45,550 nucleotides of DNA. Source: Oscillatoriales cyanobacterium (GTDB lineage: Bacteria; Cyanobacteriota; Cyanobacteriia; Cyanobacteriales; Microcoleaceae). Under the pieces are notes generated by a model. The model was given only the letters and a program-made list of their open reading frames with translations. It searched no databases and had not been told where the DNA came from. The stretch lies in assembly GCA_004293365.1 (NCBI GenBank), contig RDYN01000055.1:1-45550 (forward strand), written 5' to 3'. How positions within the stretch are numbered: position 1 is the stretch's first letter; each line of letters opens with the position of its first letter. Shown one piece after another: positions 34,174-42,888 of this stretch. The position numbers were made by a program, and so were the translations under genes.

Positions 34174-35415
34174 TTAAAGGCAAGCTGCTAAAGCTCTAGC
34201 TAATTGTTGAGCAGTTTGAAAGCGATCCCCAGGTTTAGCTGCGGTGGTTCGCACAATGACCTCCCGCAACTTCGGGGCGATTGTCGGAATATTATCGAGT
34301 TTAAACCCGTAACCTCTAGCAATTTTTCCGTAAAACTTTTGAGGGCTTTGGGCTGTCAGCAAAAAAATCAAAGTCGGCCCAATAGCATATAAATCTGACT
34401 GAGGAAGAGGCTGTCCCCGGTCTTGTTCTGGTGCGGTGTAACCTTCAACGCCGATGCGAGTGCCCGGAGGAGTGCCGATTTCTTTAACGGCGCCAAAATC
34501 CAGCACTGTAATGCGATTGTCGCGGTGGCGCACTAGCAAATTAGCAGGTTTAATATCCCGGTGGACGATCGGGGGTTTTTGAGAGTGAATGTAGTCCAAA
34601 ATTTCACAGGTTTGGATCGTCCACTCGATCGCCTGTTGGGGAGCAACAGGCCCTCGGTTGTAGATGCGTTTTTCTAAATCCTCGCCGTGGAGCATTTCCA
34701 TCACCAAATATTTTTTGCCACCTTCGACAAAAAAGTCAAAAAACTGAGGAATCCCTGGATGGTGGAGCGCTTTGAGGGTTTTAGCTTCACGTTCAAACAG
34801 TTCTTGAGCTTTGACTATTTGAGCCATGTCAGCATTCATTTCCTTGAGAACTACCAGAGAAGCTGCGGGAGAACTTCCCGGTTGTTGATCTCTGGCTTTC
34901 TGCCGATCCCAGGCTAAAGTTGTTGTTCCCATACCGCCTTGGCCCAAAGTTCGCAGCACTTGGTAGTGGCGGATTGTGCGATCGACTTTAATCGGTTCCC
35001 CACAGTGGATGCAGAATAAATTAGCAGGCGGATTTCCCGCGTGGGTACACCGCGGTGTGGCGGCGTTAAAGGTAGGGATCGGCTCAATTTTGCCGCCGAA
35101 TTCAATAGTGATAACTTGGAAATGCAGAATTGGGCCGCCCCGCGCCAATTGGATCAGGGCACCGTCGGATATCCAACCCTGAGACATCAGAGCACCGTTA
35201 ACAAAAGTGCCATTTGTCCCGGAATTGACTAAGTACCACTGGCGGTTAGCACCGCTTTTAACTCTTTGCAATTCCACGTGATCCCGCGACACCAAAGCAT
35301 TGGGAATCACAACGTGATTTTCAGGAGACCGGCCGATGCGGACAATGGACTCCTTCTCGAAACTCCACTGTTGCAGGGGGGTATTGTTTTCTGGATCTAA
35401 AAGAGTCAGCAGCAT
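34174..35415 (-). CDS. FHA domain / Ser-Thr protein kinase
   Basis: Signalling kinase of 413 residues. The N-terminal FHA domain (about 26-95) has IGRSPENHVVI, SRDHVEL and NSGTNGTFVNG and binds phosphothreonine. A short zinc ribbon follows (Cys123, Cys135, Cys138; ends CIHCGEPI). The kinase domain (151-413) has GQGGMG (158-163), Lys191 in VVLKEM, HRDIKPAN (Asp287), DFG (306-308) and GYTAPEQ (Glu330). It has no transmembrane segment, unlike many bacterial kinases, so it is probably cytoplasmic. It lies downstream of a PP2C phosphatase gene on the same strand, separated by a MITE; the two form a plausible kinase/phosphatase pair. Confidence 0.93.
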   Translation of the reverse strand: MLLTLLDPENNTPLQQWSFEKESIVRIGRSPENHVVIPNALVSRDHVELQRVKSGANRQWYLVNSGTNGTFVNGALMSQGWISDGALIQLARGGPILHFQVITIEFGGKIEPIPTFNAATPRCTHAGNPPANLFCIHCGEPIKVDRTIRHYQVLRTLGQGGMGTTTLAWDRQKARDQQPGSSPAASLVVLKEMNADMAQIVKAQELFEREAKTLKALHHPGIPQFFDFFVEGGKKYLVMEMLHGEDLEKRIYNRGPVAPQQAIEWTIQTCEILDYIHSQKPPIVHRDIKPANLLVRHRDNRITVLDFGAVKEIGTPPGTRIGVEGYTAPEQDRGQPLPQSDLYAIGPTLIFLLTAQSPQKFYGKIARGYGFKLDNIPTIAPKLREVIVRTTAAKPGDRFQTAQQLARALAACL

Positions 35416-35573
35416 TTTAGATTGATGTGATTAATCTGCCACATAAAATTGATACAAAGTTGACAATACTGATATCTACGACACATAAGAAACTTATTTC
35501 CTGCTGCTTTCTAGGTAGGCGGCTATTTCTAGTCTACAGGGTCAATTCAGAACAACGTGTCTTGACTCGCCGA

Positions 35574-35707
35574 TAATATCATGTCCGGTTGATTACCATC
35601 ACAAAAACGGTTTGATCGTTTGGACTTGAGTCCGCTTTATGCTGCGGACTCAAGTCCAAACGATCAAACCTTGCTTATTGGGGTCAATCGATCGGACATG
35701 ATATAAT
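35574..35707. mobile_element. MITE-like element, copy C with a divergent hairpin core
   Basis: Outer ends TATCATGTCCGGTTGATTACC (left, 35578-) and its right counterpart ending CGGACATGATATAAT match copies A and B. The core, however, is a perfect 27-bp inverted repeat of different sequence (35609-35635 against 35644-35670): GTTTGATCGTTTGGACTTGAG instead of the TAGTGAGGACTTTAG core of the others. Both arms differ together, so pairing is kept. Confidence 0.8.
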
Positions 35708-35938
35708 GGGAATGAGAAATTAAATAATGGCTGCGTTTAAGTCCCGATCGATCGACAGACTGCAACATTCACAATCAAAAACTGGTTGTTTTAATGACAT
35801 TACTTGAATATCGCGGCAAGCCGAACAAGTTTTTGATTGCGGATGCCAACGTTAATCTTCCTTTGCCATGCAACAATTCCAGGTTTAAATCTAACGATCT
35901 CCGCCACCGCCTTTAAACAATTTGGCTGCATCCAAATT
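35708..35938. other. Intergenic gap after the PP2C gene
   Basis: No gene. It separates the end of the phosphatase gene from the MITE; no terminator is obvious. Confidence 0.4.
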
Positions 35939-38185
35939 CTAAAATCGAAATGGGCCTACCTGCGCCCGAATGATAATTGCCGTGATATTGTCGTGACCGT
36001 TGCGTTTGTTGCCCAGTTCAATCAACTCAGCAACTCCCTCATCGAGATTAGCTTGGGGATTGAACAGAGGTTCGAGAGTGTCACGCCAGTGAGTTTCTAA
36101 CAAATCATTATCTGTCAAACCGTCGGAGGCCAAAATCAATAAAGTATCTTCGCACAAGTCTAAAAACTGCACGTCAGGCTTGAGAAAATTGCCGTCTCGC
36201 GGGCCGATGGCTTGAGTTAGTTGATAGGCGTCGGGACGGGAATAAGCAGTTTCCGCGTCAACCCCGCGCTTAATTTCGCGCTGGCCTACTTCGTGATCTG
36301 AGGTTATTTTTTCGAGTGTCTGTCCCTTTCGGAGTCGGTAAAGACGGCTGTCGCCGACGTGAGCAACGGCGAATTTGGTGTCTTGAACTAAGACTGCGAC
36401 TAGGGTTGTACCCATGCGGCCACTGCCGGAGCGACCGTCCTTTTGATTGATTTCAAAGATGGTTTTGTTGGCTAGCAGCACTCCCTGGCGAATGGTATCA
36501 GGCTCGGGTAGTTGATTTTCCCAACTGGTTTGAAAGAATTCTCTGAGGGTTTCAGCGGCTAATTGACTGGCTACTTCTCCGCTGTCATGTCCGCCCATCC
36601 CGTCGCAGAGAATGTAAAGCCCTTTGGTTTGAAAGATGCGACCGAAGGAGGTTTCGAGTTTGTTGAGTTGAGTCCAGATGCTGAAGAAGTCTTCATTGTG
36701 CTCGCGGGTGCGGCCGACATCGGTGAGGCCTGCGTCTTCTAAACTGTAAATCTGGACGGGCATGGGCTGGGTTAAGACTTCGCCAACAACTTCGGGGGGC
36801 GAGTTGTCGGGGATGTCTGTTTGGAAACGGGTGGGCGTTAAGGTTGGTGGAGGTGCGGGTTGGAGTTCTAGGGGAACGGTTTCTAGGCGCGATCGCAATT
36901 CTTCTATGGTGTTAATCTCGCCTCTGTACATTTGTTGCAGCAGTTCGAGCAATGCGCCAAACTGAGTGCGATCGGACTGATTAAATATCGCCTGCCACAA
37001 TTGCCCCAAATCTATTAGTTGCAGGTTTGAGCCGGCGGGTTCGGGGTAGAGGTATTGCAACCGCAAAGAGGCAAAGGAAAAGGAAGAGTCGGGATTGACC
37101 CGCAAATTTGTCAGTTCCAACAAGCTTTGGCGGCAGCGCCAGGGTTCCAGGGCTGCCCAGAGTTCGGTCATTTCGTGCAGCCAGTAGACAATTTGCTGGA
37201 TGGAGGTTTCGGGTTGACTCCACCGTTCTACCAGCAGCGGCCATTGCGAACAGTCTTCTAGCAGCAGCACGGCTTGTTGGTTGTCTGACCAGCTATCGTG
37301 AATGACTGGCAGGTTGTGAGAGAATTGCCACCGCAGTGCGAGATAAGGTTCAGCTATGCCTTGGCAAAGCTCTGCTAAGGCCCCATTGGTCGCATTTTCT
37401 CCGGGTTTGATTGCTGCGGTGTAGGGGGAGGTGCGTTTGGCGACGCTGGCAGAGTTGGCTGCTAGCATTGCTTTGAGGGGTGACATTTGCAGCGGCTGAC
37501 AGTCTAATACTGTTACTGCTACTGTGTCGGAGGGTTTTCTCGCGGGCAGGGTTTCTAGGAGTTGGTAGCGCTGCTGGCTGTCTAGATAAGCTCCTGCGGG
37601 CTGGGAAGGGATTAAATATTCTGAATAGGGGAGGGGGATTTCTGGGGATGGGGGAGATGCGCCCTCGGGGCTGTCGGTTTCTGGCTGTGGTGCGGTTGTG
37701 AAATTGTTTTCAGATGGGGTTATTTCGCCGTCTGGTGCTGTGTTAGAGCTTTTTTGGTCTGTTTGAAAGGATTCGGTGGCGATCGCCCCTAGGACGATTG
37801 GGGCACCTTTAATTTCTGGGCTGCTGGATTCGGCCGCATCAAGTTGTGGAGAATCGGCGGTGATTTCTGTTTTAATGTGGTCTGCGATCGGTTGGGGAGA
37901 GTTTTGGGCCGATCGGGTTTCTGGAAAATTGTCGGTTTTTTGTGTAAGCTCGGCTGATGGTATGGTTGACTGCTCTAGCTGGACTGCTGGAAAGTTCGAT
38001 CGACCGCAGATAATCGCCCGCCACACTTGACCTGTTGTGACGCCACAATTCTGACATAATTCGGCGCTAACAGCGACTTGGGTTCCGCATTGGTGGCAAG
38101 CTTTGTAAGTTAGGGAATTTCCGCATTGTTGACAAAACTTGTTTAGATTGGGATTTTCAAATTGGCAGCGGGGACAGAGGAGCAT
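35939..38185 (-). CDS. PP2C-type Ser/Thr phosphatase with double zinc ribbon and kinase-like middle region
   Basis: Removes phosphate from Ser/Thr. The 748 residues begin with two zinc ribbons (Cys4, 7, 18, 21 and Cys30, 33, 44, 47). A long Pro/Glu/Ser-rich linker runs to about 195. The region at about 205-450 looks like a degenerate protein-kinase fold (YQLLETLPARKPSDTVAVTVLD where a glycine loop would be, and LQLIDLGQLWQAIF where the DFG would be) without catalytic residues. The C-terminal PP2C domain (about 495-745) has TREHNEDFF, LCDGMGGHDSGEVAS, VGDSRLYR, LILASDGLTDN and GHDNIT, so the metal-site aspartates are all present. The neighbouring downstream gene is an FHA kinase. Confidence 0.88.
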   Translation of the reverse strand: MLLCPRCQFENPNLNKFCQQCGNSLTYKACHQCGTQVAVSAELCQNCGVTTGQVWRAIICGRSNFPAVQLEQSTIPSAELTQKTDNFPETRSAQNSPQPIADHIKTEITADSPQLDAAESSSPEIKGAPIVLGAIATESFQTDQKSSNTAPDGEITPSENNFTTAPQPETDSPEGASPPSPEIPLPYSEYLIPSQPAGAYLDSQQRYQLLETLPARKPSDTVAVTVLDCQPLQMSPLKAMLAANSASVAKRTSPYTAAIKPGENATNGALAELCQGIAEPYLALRWQFSHNLPVIHDSWSDNQQAVLLLEDCSQWPLLVERWSQPETSIQQIVYWLHEMTELWAALEPWRCRQSLLELTNLRVNPDSSFSFASLRLQYLYPEPAGSNLQLIDLGQLWQAIFNQSDRTQFGALLELLQQMYRGEINTIEELRSRLETVPLELQPAPPPTLTPTRFQTDIPDNSPPEVVGEVLTQPMPVQIYSLEDAGLTDVGRTREHNEDFFSIWTQLNKLETSFGRIFQTKGLYILCDGMGGHDSGEVASQLAAETLREFFQTSWENQLPEPDTIRQGVLLANKTIFEINQKDGRSGSGRMGTTLVAVLVQDTKFAVAHVGDSRLYRLRKGQTLEKITSDHEVGQREIKRGVDAETAYSRPDAYQLTQAIGPRDGNFLKPDVQFLDLCEDTLLILASDGLTDNDLLETHWRDTLEPLFNPQANLDEGVAELIELGNKRNGHDNITAIIIRAQVGPFRF

Positions 38186-38389
38186 AGGGGTTTTATATTG
38201 GAGATGTGCGATCGAGTGAAAGCGGTGGGGGAGTTTTGGGTTTGGGGTGTAAGTTATGAGTTATGAGTTTTGGGCGTGACTCGCAACAGATAACTCCCAT
38301 TGCCCTATGCCTTATTTTATCGGCATCGATTCAGAACTAAGATATTTCTTAAAACTGAGATGTGGCATCCGCGTCAGGAATCAGCCCTG

Positions 38390-38536
38390 CGAGGGAGAGG
38401 GGGAGAATGGGAGAATGGGAGAGGGGGAGAATGGGAGAGGGGGAGAATGGGAGAATGGGAGAGGGGGAGAATGGGAGAATGGGAGAGGGGGAGAGGGGGA
38501 GAATGGGAGAGGGGGAGAGGGGGAGAGGGGGAGATG
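38390..38536. repeat. Purine-strand minisatellite
   Basis: About 147 bases of almost pure purine on the plus strand, made of mixed GGGAGAGG, GGGAGAAT and GGGGAGA units. Only the T in AATGGG breaks the purine run. The runs of three to five G could allow G-quadruplex or triplex structure. Open frames across it (Gly/Glu/Arg repeats) are not genes. Confidence 0.9.
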
Positions 38537-38782
38537 ATTGAGATATATAATTTAAATTGAGTACAGTCTGGAAGTATTTCCTATTTAAGATTTTCCCTGC
38601 TTGCCTGACAAAAAACTGATTCGATTGGTGGAAGAGGCCCGAAAGCCTGTTATATCGTTTCCGGTTGTATCGTCAGGTGATTTAACCGCAGAGAACACAG
38701 AGGACACAGAGAGAGAAGATAGAGATGAATACAGGAGGATGCAATCGGATTTGATATTACGGAAAAAAGTGGAAGGTCTCAA
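38537..38782. other. Intergenic gap with ACACAGAGG repeat
   Basis: Contains the dispersed motif CGCAGAGAACACAGAGGACA near 38687-38706. A 61-codon frame crosses it but has no family likeness. No gene is called. Confidence 0.5.
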
Positions 38783-41347
38783 TTAGAAGAGAGTGTCTGT
38801 ATAATCTTCTTGGAAAACGGTCTCTCGGGCGATCGACACAATGGTAGAAAGAGGTACTTCACAGAAATATTTTCGCCGGAATTGTTCTTCCCAGACTGCT
38901 GCTAGGAATTGCGCTGCATAACGGGAGGCGCTGGGGGAATTTGGCACTGAGAATTGAGTTGAGGGGCTAGAGGTGTGAACTCCGATTTCTCTGGTTTCGG
39001 GTTGTCTGGTGATGTGAAAAGCCCGATCGCGATAATTGACTTTGAAACCCAGATGTTTTAATGTTGTGAATCCAAGTTGCAGCGACGTGTCGCTGATGGC
39101 GAGTTTTTGGCTTAGTTGCTGTCTGGTGACGGGTTTGTTGGTGCGGCTGAGGTATTTGGCGATGCCGATTAGCTGTTGGCAGATTTGCTGCGGCGGTACC
39201 AATGGAGGTAAAGTATAGGCGATCGCGAGTTTTTTCTGAGTGTGCTGGGCTTGCCGAAACCAGACGCGCAATTCGTCCCAGCTTGCGGGGCATTGTTTGA
39301 GGATAATCGAGTTTTCGCGATCGAGCATTGTTGAATTATAAGCTAGATTGTCGATCGGCATTTCAGATTCCAAGTTTGTACTAACTGCTAATAACTCTTC
39401 ATCATCTTGATTATTATTATTTCTATTGCGCCAGTCCAATATCCAATCTATTTTAGTCTGCGAACTAACTTGTTTGTCATCCGTGCGTTCCCGCACTGCT
39501 ATCAACCGCACTTCATAGTTCGACGTATAAGTATTGAAATCGAGTTCGACAGTCGCATCGCACCGCCCTTCGGGAACTTCATCTCGGTAATGTCCCCACC
39601 AAATGCCGGGAAATCCTGCATGAGTTGATTCATCCCAAATTTCAAAAGAAGTTTTGATATACTTCACTTCTTTTCCCTGTGAATCTTTAATATTTCTATT
39701 GTAGATATTCTTAAACCAGCAATTTTCAATCAGCAATTTTGGTACGGGATTGCCCATACCGCAGGGCTCAAGCAATTTTAGTTCTTGAAACAACTCTTTG
39801 CCTAATTCCGCGACATTAATTTTCAAATCCGCTAGAACAGGTGCGGCTGTAAAACTATCTATGCTGTATTGTTGTCGGAGTTGCTGATTGACCGCATCGG
39901 TAAATAGCGGGATATTTTCAACTGGGAGACTCAAGCCGGCCGCGAAGGGATGACCGCCGAATCTATCCAATAAATGCGCTTGGTCTTTGACTAATTGGTA
40001 AAGATCGATGTGATTTGCAGAACGGGCAGAACCGCGGGCAATTTTAGATTTTGAATTTGGGATTTTAGATTTAGAAAGTGTTTCTGAATCAGAGTCAAAA
40101 GAATCTATAAATTTAGTTTCTGGAATACTTTCTTTGATTTCTTCGCTTCCTTCCGTGCAGAATAAAATTACCGGGCGGCCGTATTCTTGGGCAATTTGTC
40201 CCGCCACTAATCCTAATACTCCTACGGGCCATTGCGGGTCGCTGAGGACGATGACGCTGGTGGTTGATAGGTCGAGTTTCGCTAGTTTTTCGGCTGCATC
40301 TTTGGCGACATCTTTTTGCAAAGATTTGCGCCTGGTGTTGGCAATTTCGGTTAGATTTGCTAGTTCTTCGCAGCGTTTTTTGTCGCGGCTGGTGAGGAGT
40401 TCTACGCAGAAGCTGGCGTCCCCTTGAATGCGACTGACGGCGTTGATTCGGGGGCCGAGGCCGAAGGAAATGTCGGTTGGGCGATCGCCCGCTCGTTTGC
40501 ACAGTTCGAGCAATTTTGCAACTCCCGGACGGGTGGGATTTGCAATTTGTTTTTGCAGTTGTGCGATGCCGAGTTGTGCTAGGTAGCGACAATCTCCTGT
40601 AAGTTGGACTAAATCGGCAATTAAGCCGATCGCCACTAACTCCAATAAATCAGTCAGCGGTCGCTGCGGAATATCTGGCAATGTGTGATATAGTCCTTCG
40701 ATTAATTTGTAGGCTACCGCCACGCCGGACAGGTTAAATAGTTGGTGGTCAGGCGAAAAGTACCGGGGATTGATGATTGCCGTTGCTGGCGGGCGATCGT
40801 CCGGTAATGTATGGTGGTCAGTAACAATTGTATCAATACCTAGACTTGTAGCATATTCGATTTCAGCAATATTTGTACTGCCAGTATCGCAAGTAATAAT
40901 TAGGCTAATTTCCGATTTTGCTAAAGCGTCTATTCCCGGAATATTGAGACCGTGAGATTCTGTTAAGCGATTGGGAATATAATAAGTTAGTTGGTCATTT
41001 TGAGTAAAAAACTCTCCCAGTCCGTCCCAAAGTACCGAAGTTGAAGTTATGCCGTCCGCGTCGAAATCTCCCCAAATTGCTACTTTTTCGGCGCTGTTTC
41101 TTGCTTGCTGAATTCTGGCGATCGCCCAGTTCATTTCTAGTCCGAATTCAAAGAAACTTGCTGGTTGGTAAAGTTTGGGATTTAAGAAACCTGGTATTTC
41201 TTCCGGGTTTTGAATGCCTCTATACCATAGAAGTGCAGCGGCATAATTTCCTGGGAGTTCTGGCGCGTGGTTTCTGACAGATTGGATCAGCCAATCTGGG
41301 GGTTGAGGTAAGGGTTGATTTTGCCAATTTCGATCTATTTCTGCCAT
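38783..41347 (-). CDS. recJ: Single-strand-specific exonuclease RecJ
   Basis: 5'-3' exonuclease acting in RecFOR recombination, mismatch and base excision repair. DHH-family motifs: GDFDADG at 93-99, ITCDTG at 151-156, VTDHHTLPDD with DHH at 177-179, and the DHHA1 motif GGHPFAAGLSL. The product has 854 residues, against about 570 for E. coli-type RecJ; the extra is a C-terminal extension (from about 600, including a helix-turn-helix-like LGIAKYLSRTNKPVTRQQLSQKLAISDTSLQLG stretch), plus a ~35-residue low-complexity insertion at about 405-440 (SKSKIPNSKSKIARG) encoded by an ATTTTAGATTTTG-type repeat. Start ATG at 41347. It stands alone; recF of the same pathway is in the same window but distant. 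Confidence 0.95.
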   Translation of the reverse strand: MAEIDRNWQNQPLPQPPDWLIQSVRNHAPELPGNYAAALLWYRGIQNPEEIPGFLNPKLYQPASFFEFGLEMNWAIARIQQARNSAEKVAIWGDFDADGITSTSVLWDGLGEFFTQNDQLTYYIPNRLTESHGLNIPGIDALAKSEISLIITCDTGSTNIAEIEYATSLGIDTIVTDHHTLPDDRPPATAIINPRYFSPDHQLFNLSGVAVAYKLIEGLYHTLPDIPQRPLTDLLELVAIGLIADLVQLTGDCRYLAQLGIAQLQKQIANPTRPGVAKLLELCKRAGDRPTDISFGLGPRINAVSRIQGDASFCVELLTSRDKKRCEELANLTEIANTRRKSLQKDVAKDAAEKLAKLDLSTTSVIVLSDPQWPVGVLGLVAGQIAQEYGRPVILFCTEGSEEIKESIPETKFIDSFDSDSETLSKSKIPNSKSKIARGSARSANHIDLYQLVKDQAHLLDRFGGHPFAAGLSLPVENIPLFTDAVNQQLRQQYSIDSFTAAPVLADLKINVAELGKELFQELKLLEPCGMGNPVPKLLIENCWFKNIYNRNIKDSQGKEVKYIKTSFEIWDESTHAGFPGIWWGHYRDEVPEGRCDATVELDFNTYTSNYEVRLIAVRERTDDKQVSSQTKIDWILDWRNRNNNNQDDEELLAVSTNLESEMPIDNLAYNSTMLDRENSIILKQCPASWDELRVWFRQAQHTQKKLAIAYTLPPLVPPQQICQQLIGIAKYLSRTNKPVTRQQLSQKLAISDTSLQLGFTTLKHLGFKVNYRDRAFHITRQPETREIGVHTSSPSTQFSVPNSPSASRYAAQFLAAVWEEQFRRKYFCEVPLSTIVSIARETVFQEDYTDTLF

Positions 41348-41380
41348 AGGTTATACGATTTTTTAGTCCATCGCCCACAA

Positions 41381-41640
41381 TCAAGGTTCGTAGTAAGGAC
41401 TTTAGTCCTAATTAGCCAAAATAAAAGTTCCCAAATCAAGGTTCGTAGTAAGGACTTTAGTCCTAATTAGCCAAAATGCCAAAATAAAAGTTCCCAAATC
41501 AAGGTTCGTAGTAAGGACTTTAGTCCTAATTAGCCAAAATCAAGATTCATAGTAAGGATTTTAGTCCTAATTAGCCCAGATAAAAGTTCCCAAATCAAAG
41601 TTCGTAGTAAGGACTTTAGTCCTAATTAGCTAAAATACTC
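41381..41640. repeat. Tandem array of five GGACTTTAGTCC hairpin units
   Basis: Units begin with CAAGGTTCGTAGTAAGGACT at about 41382, 41437, 41500, 41541 (variant CAAGATTCATAG) and 41595 (variant CAAAG). Each continues TTAGTCCTAATTAGCC and most end with AAAATAAAAGTTCCCAAAT. Each unit contains a short GGACT-TT-AGTCC hairpin. Unit length varies from 41 to 63 bases. Confidence 0.9.
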
Positions 41641-41642
41641 AA

Positions 41643-41758
41643 GAGAGGACTGAAGTCCTCACTACAAACTTTTAGGGATCAGAGGACTGAAGTCCTCACT
41701 ACAAACTTTTAGGGATCAGAGGACTGAAGTCCTCACTACAAACACTACAAACTTTTAG
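41643..41758. repeat. Second tandem array, GGACTGAAGTCC units
   Basis: Three copies of a 37-38-base unit, AGAGGACTGAAGTCCTCACT followed by ACAAACTTTTAGGGATC. The hairpin stem is GAGGACT/AGTCCTC. It directly follows the first array and shares the TCACTACAAAC arm with the MITE family at 7674 and 20227. Confidence 0.88.
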
Positions 41759-41786
41759 CGGACTGTTGAGTTGTGGAATAGGTATG

Positions 41787-42602
41787 TTAAATAGATATTT
41801 CCTCAATTATAGCAAGATTTGGCAGCCAATTTTCGGGAGTTTCTGCTGGAAAATTTGATGAAGAAGCTTGGGTATCGTGGGTGCGGTTGCAGCGAGTCGC
41901 GAATTGACAGGAATCGCAAAGATTAGAACTAATTTGTACTTGGGGGAAAAATTCGCCACCTTCGGTATAGCGTTGTCGCCAGTCTGTTAGCTGCTGCAAT
42001 ATTTGGGTTAAATCTTGTTTTGTGCGATCGTGTTCTATTTGATTGTAGGCAAATGTGAGTTTTTGTGGCGGTTCTTCTCCTTGCAATTGTACGAACCAGT
42101 ATGTCATAGAAACTTGTTCCGGGGAATAGTCGCTAGTTTCTACTAAGACATATAAATAGAGGCGGGTTTGCCAGCTTTCGGCTATCCATTTTGATTTTTG
42201 AGGGCGGGGATAGGTTTTCCAGTCGAGAATCTGGGCTGTAGTTGGTTCGGCTATTAGCAAGTCATAGATAACGGTGAATAGGTAGTCTTGAAAAATTAGG
42301 ATGCGGGGGTGTTCGGCTTGGCGAAAAATTTGTTCGCTATTTTCTGAATTCGCAAAAAGTTCGGGGGCGGTGTTGATAAATGCTGCCACACATCGTCCTA
42401 GTTCCGGGTCTTGTTGGGTGATGAATTCAATCGGCAATCCTAGTTCTCGCTGCTGCATCAAAAGGTGAAAGCGGCTGCCCCATGTGAGTTTTTCTTTGTG
42501 TTCTGGGGATGCGGTGGTGGCGAGGAGTTCTAGGTAGCTGTGTTGAAATTTGCGGGGGCATTCTTCGAGGATTTTGAGTTGGGTTTGGGAGAGGCGGAGC
42601 AT
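41787..42602 (-). CDS. PD-(D/E)XK nuclease with predicted 4Fe-4S cluster (Cas4/AddB-like)
   Basis: A 271-residue RecB-family nuclease. Motifs: His46, Asp114 (VIYDLL), Asp127 and Lys129 (ILDWKT), and QTRLYLYVL with Gln145 and Tyr149. Four cysteines are in the Cas4/AddB iron-sulfur pattern: Cys15 (ECPRKFQ) at the start, and Cys229, Cys232 and Cys238 (CDSCQFATRC) at the end. These proteins cut or resect DNA ends. No cas genes, CRISPR array or helicase partner is adjacent, so it is a stand-alone housekeeping-type or accessory nuclease. It lies downstream of the tandem repeats and near recJ but there is a gap, so co-transcription is uncertain. Start ATG at 42602 fits the N-terminal family motif MLRLSQTQLKILEECPRKF. 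Confidence 0.88.
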   Translation of the reverse strand: MLRLSQTQLKILEECPRKFQHSYLELLATTASPEHKEKLTWGSRFHLLMQQRELGLPIEFITQQDPELGRCVAAFINTAPELFANSENSEQIFRQAEHPRILIFQDYLFTVIYDLLIAEPTTAQILDWKTYPRPQKSKWIAESWQTRLYLYVLVETSDYSPEQVSMTYWFVQLQGEEPPQKLTFAYNQIEHDRTKQDLTQILQQLTDWRQRYTEGGEFFPQVQISSNLCDSCQFATRCNRTHDTQASSSNFPAETPENWLPNLAIIEEISI

Positions 42603-42888
42603 TTGTTTTGTAGTGTAATATTGTGGGTTTTTGGTAAGGTTTTATAATAGTAATTATGAAAAAAATAAGAGGATAGAGTCGTCGGTTGAAACCGATCCTA
42701 GACAAACAAAGTCCCTCTCTAAGAGACTGAAGAGTAAACATGAGTGACTTTGCTGATTCACAGTATAAATTAAGTTATATGAAAAGAGTCAAAGGGGCAA
42801 AGAGTATATTTATGACTACAGTCAAGAAGGTAAATTTATGCTCAAATTAAGCAACGCTATTCAAATTTAATTTGCCGAAGAACACCCT

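Noticed and set aside
38300..38560. Gly/Glu/Arg-rich proteins in two frames
   Set aside because: Both are readings of the purine minisatellite in overlapping frames, with no start signal or homologue.
41381..41758. CRISPR-like array
   Set aside because: The stretches between the palindromes are themselves repeated, unit lengths vary and no cas genes are adjacent, so it is a tandem hairpin repeat.
41787..42602. Cas4 of a CRISPR system
   Set aside because: The nuclease and cysteine pattern fit Cas4, but also RecB/AddB-type proteins, and no other CRISPR component is present.
42740..42850. 36-residue plus-strand frame (MSDFADSQYKLSYMKRV)
   Set aside because: No ribosome binding site, no family likeness and too short to support.
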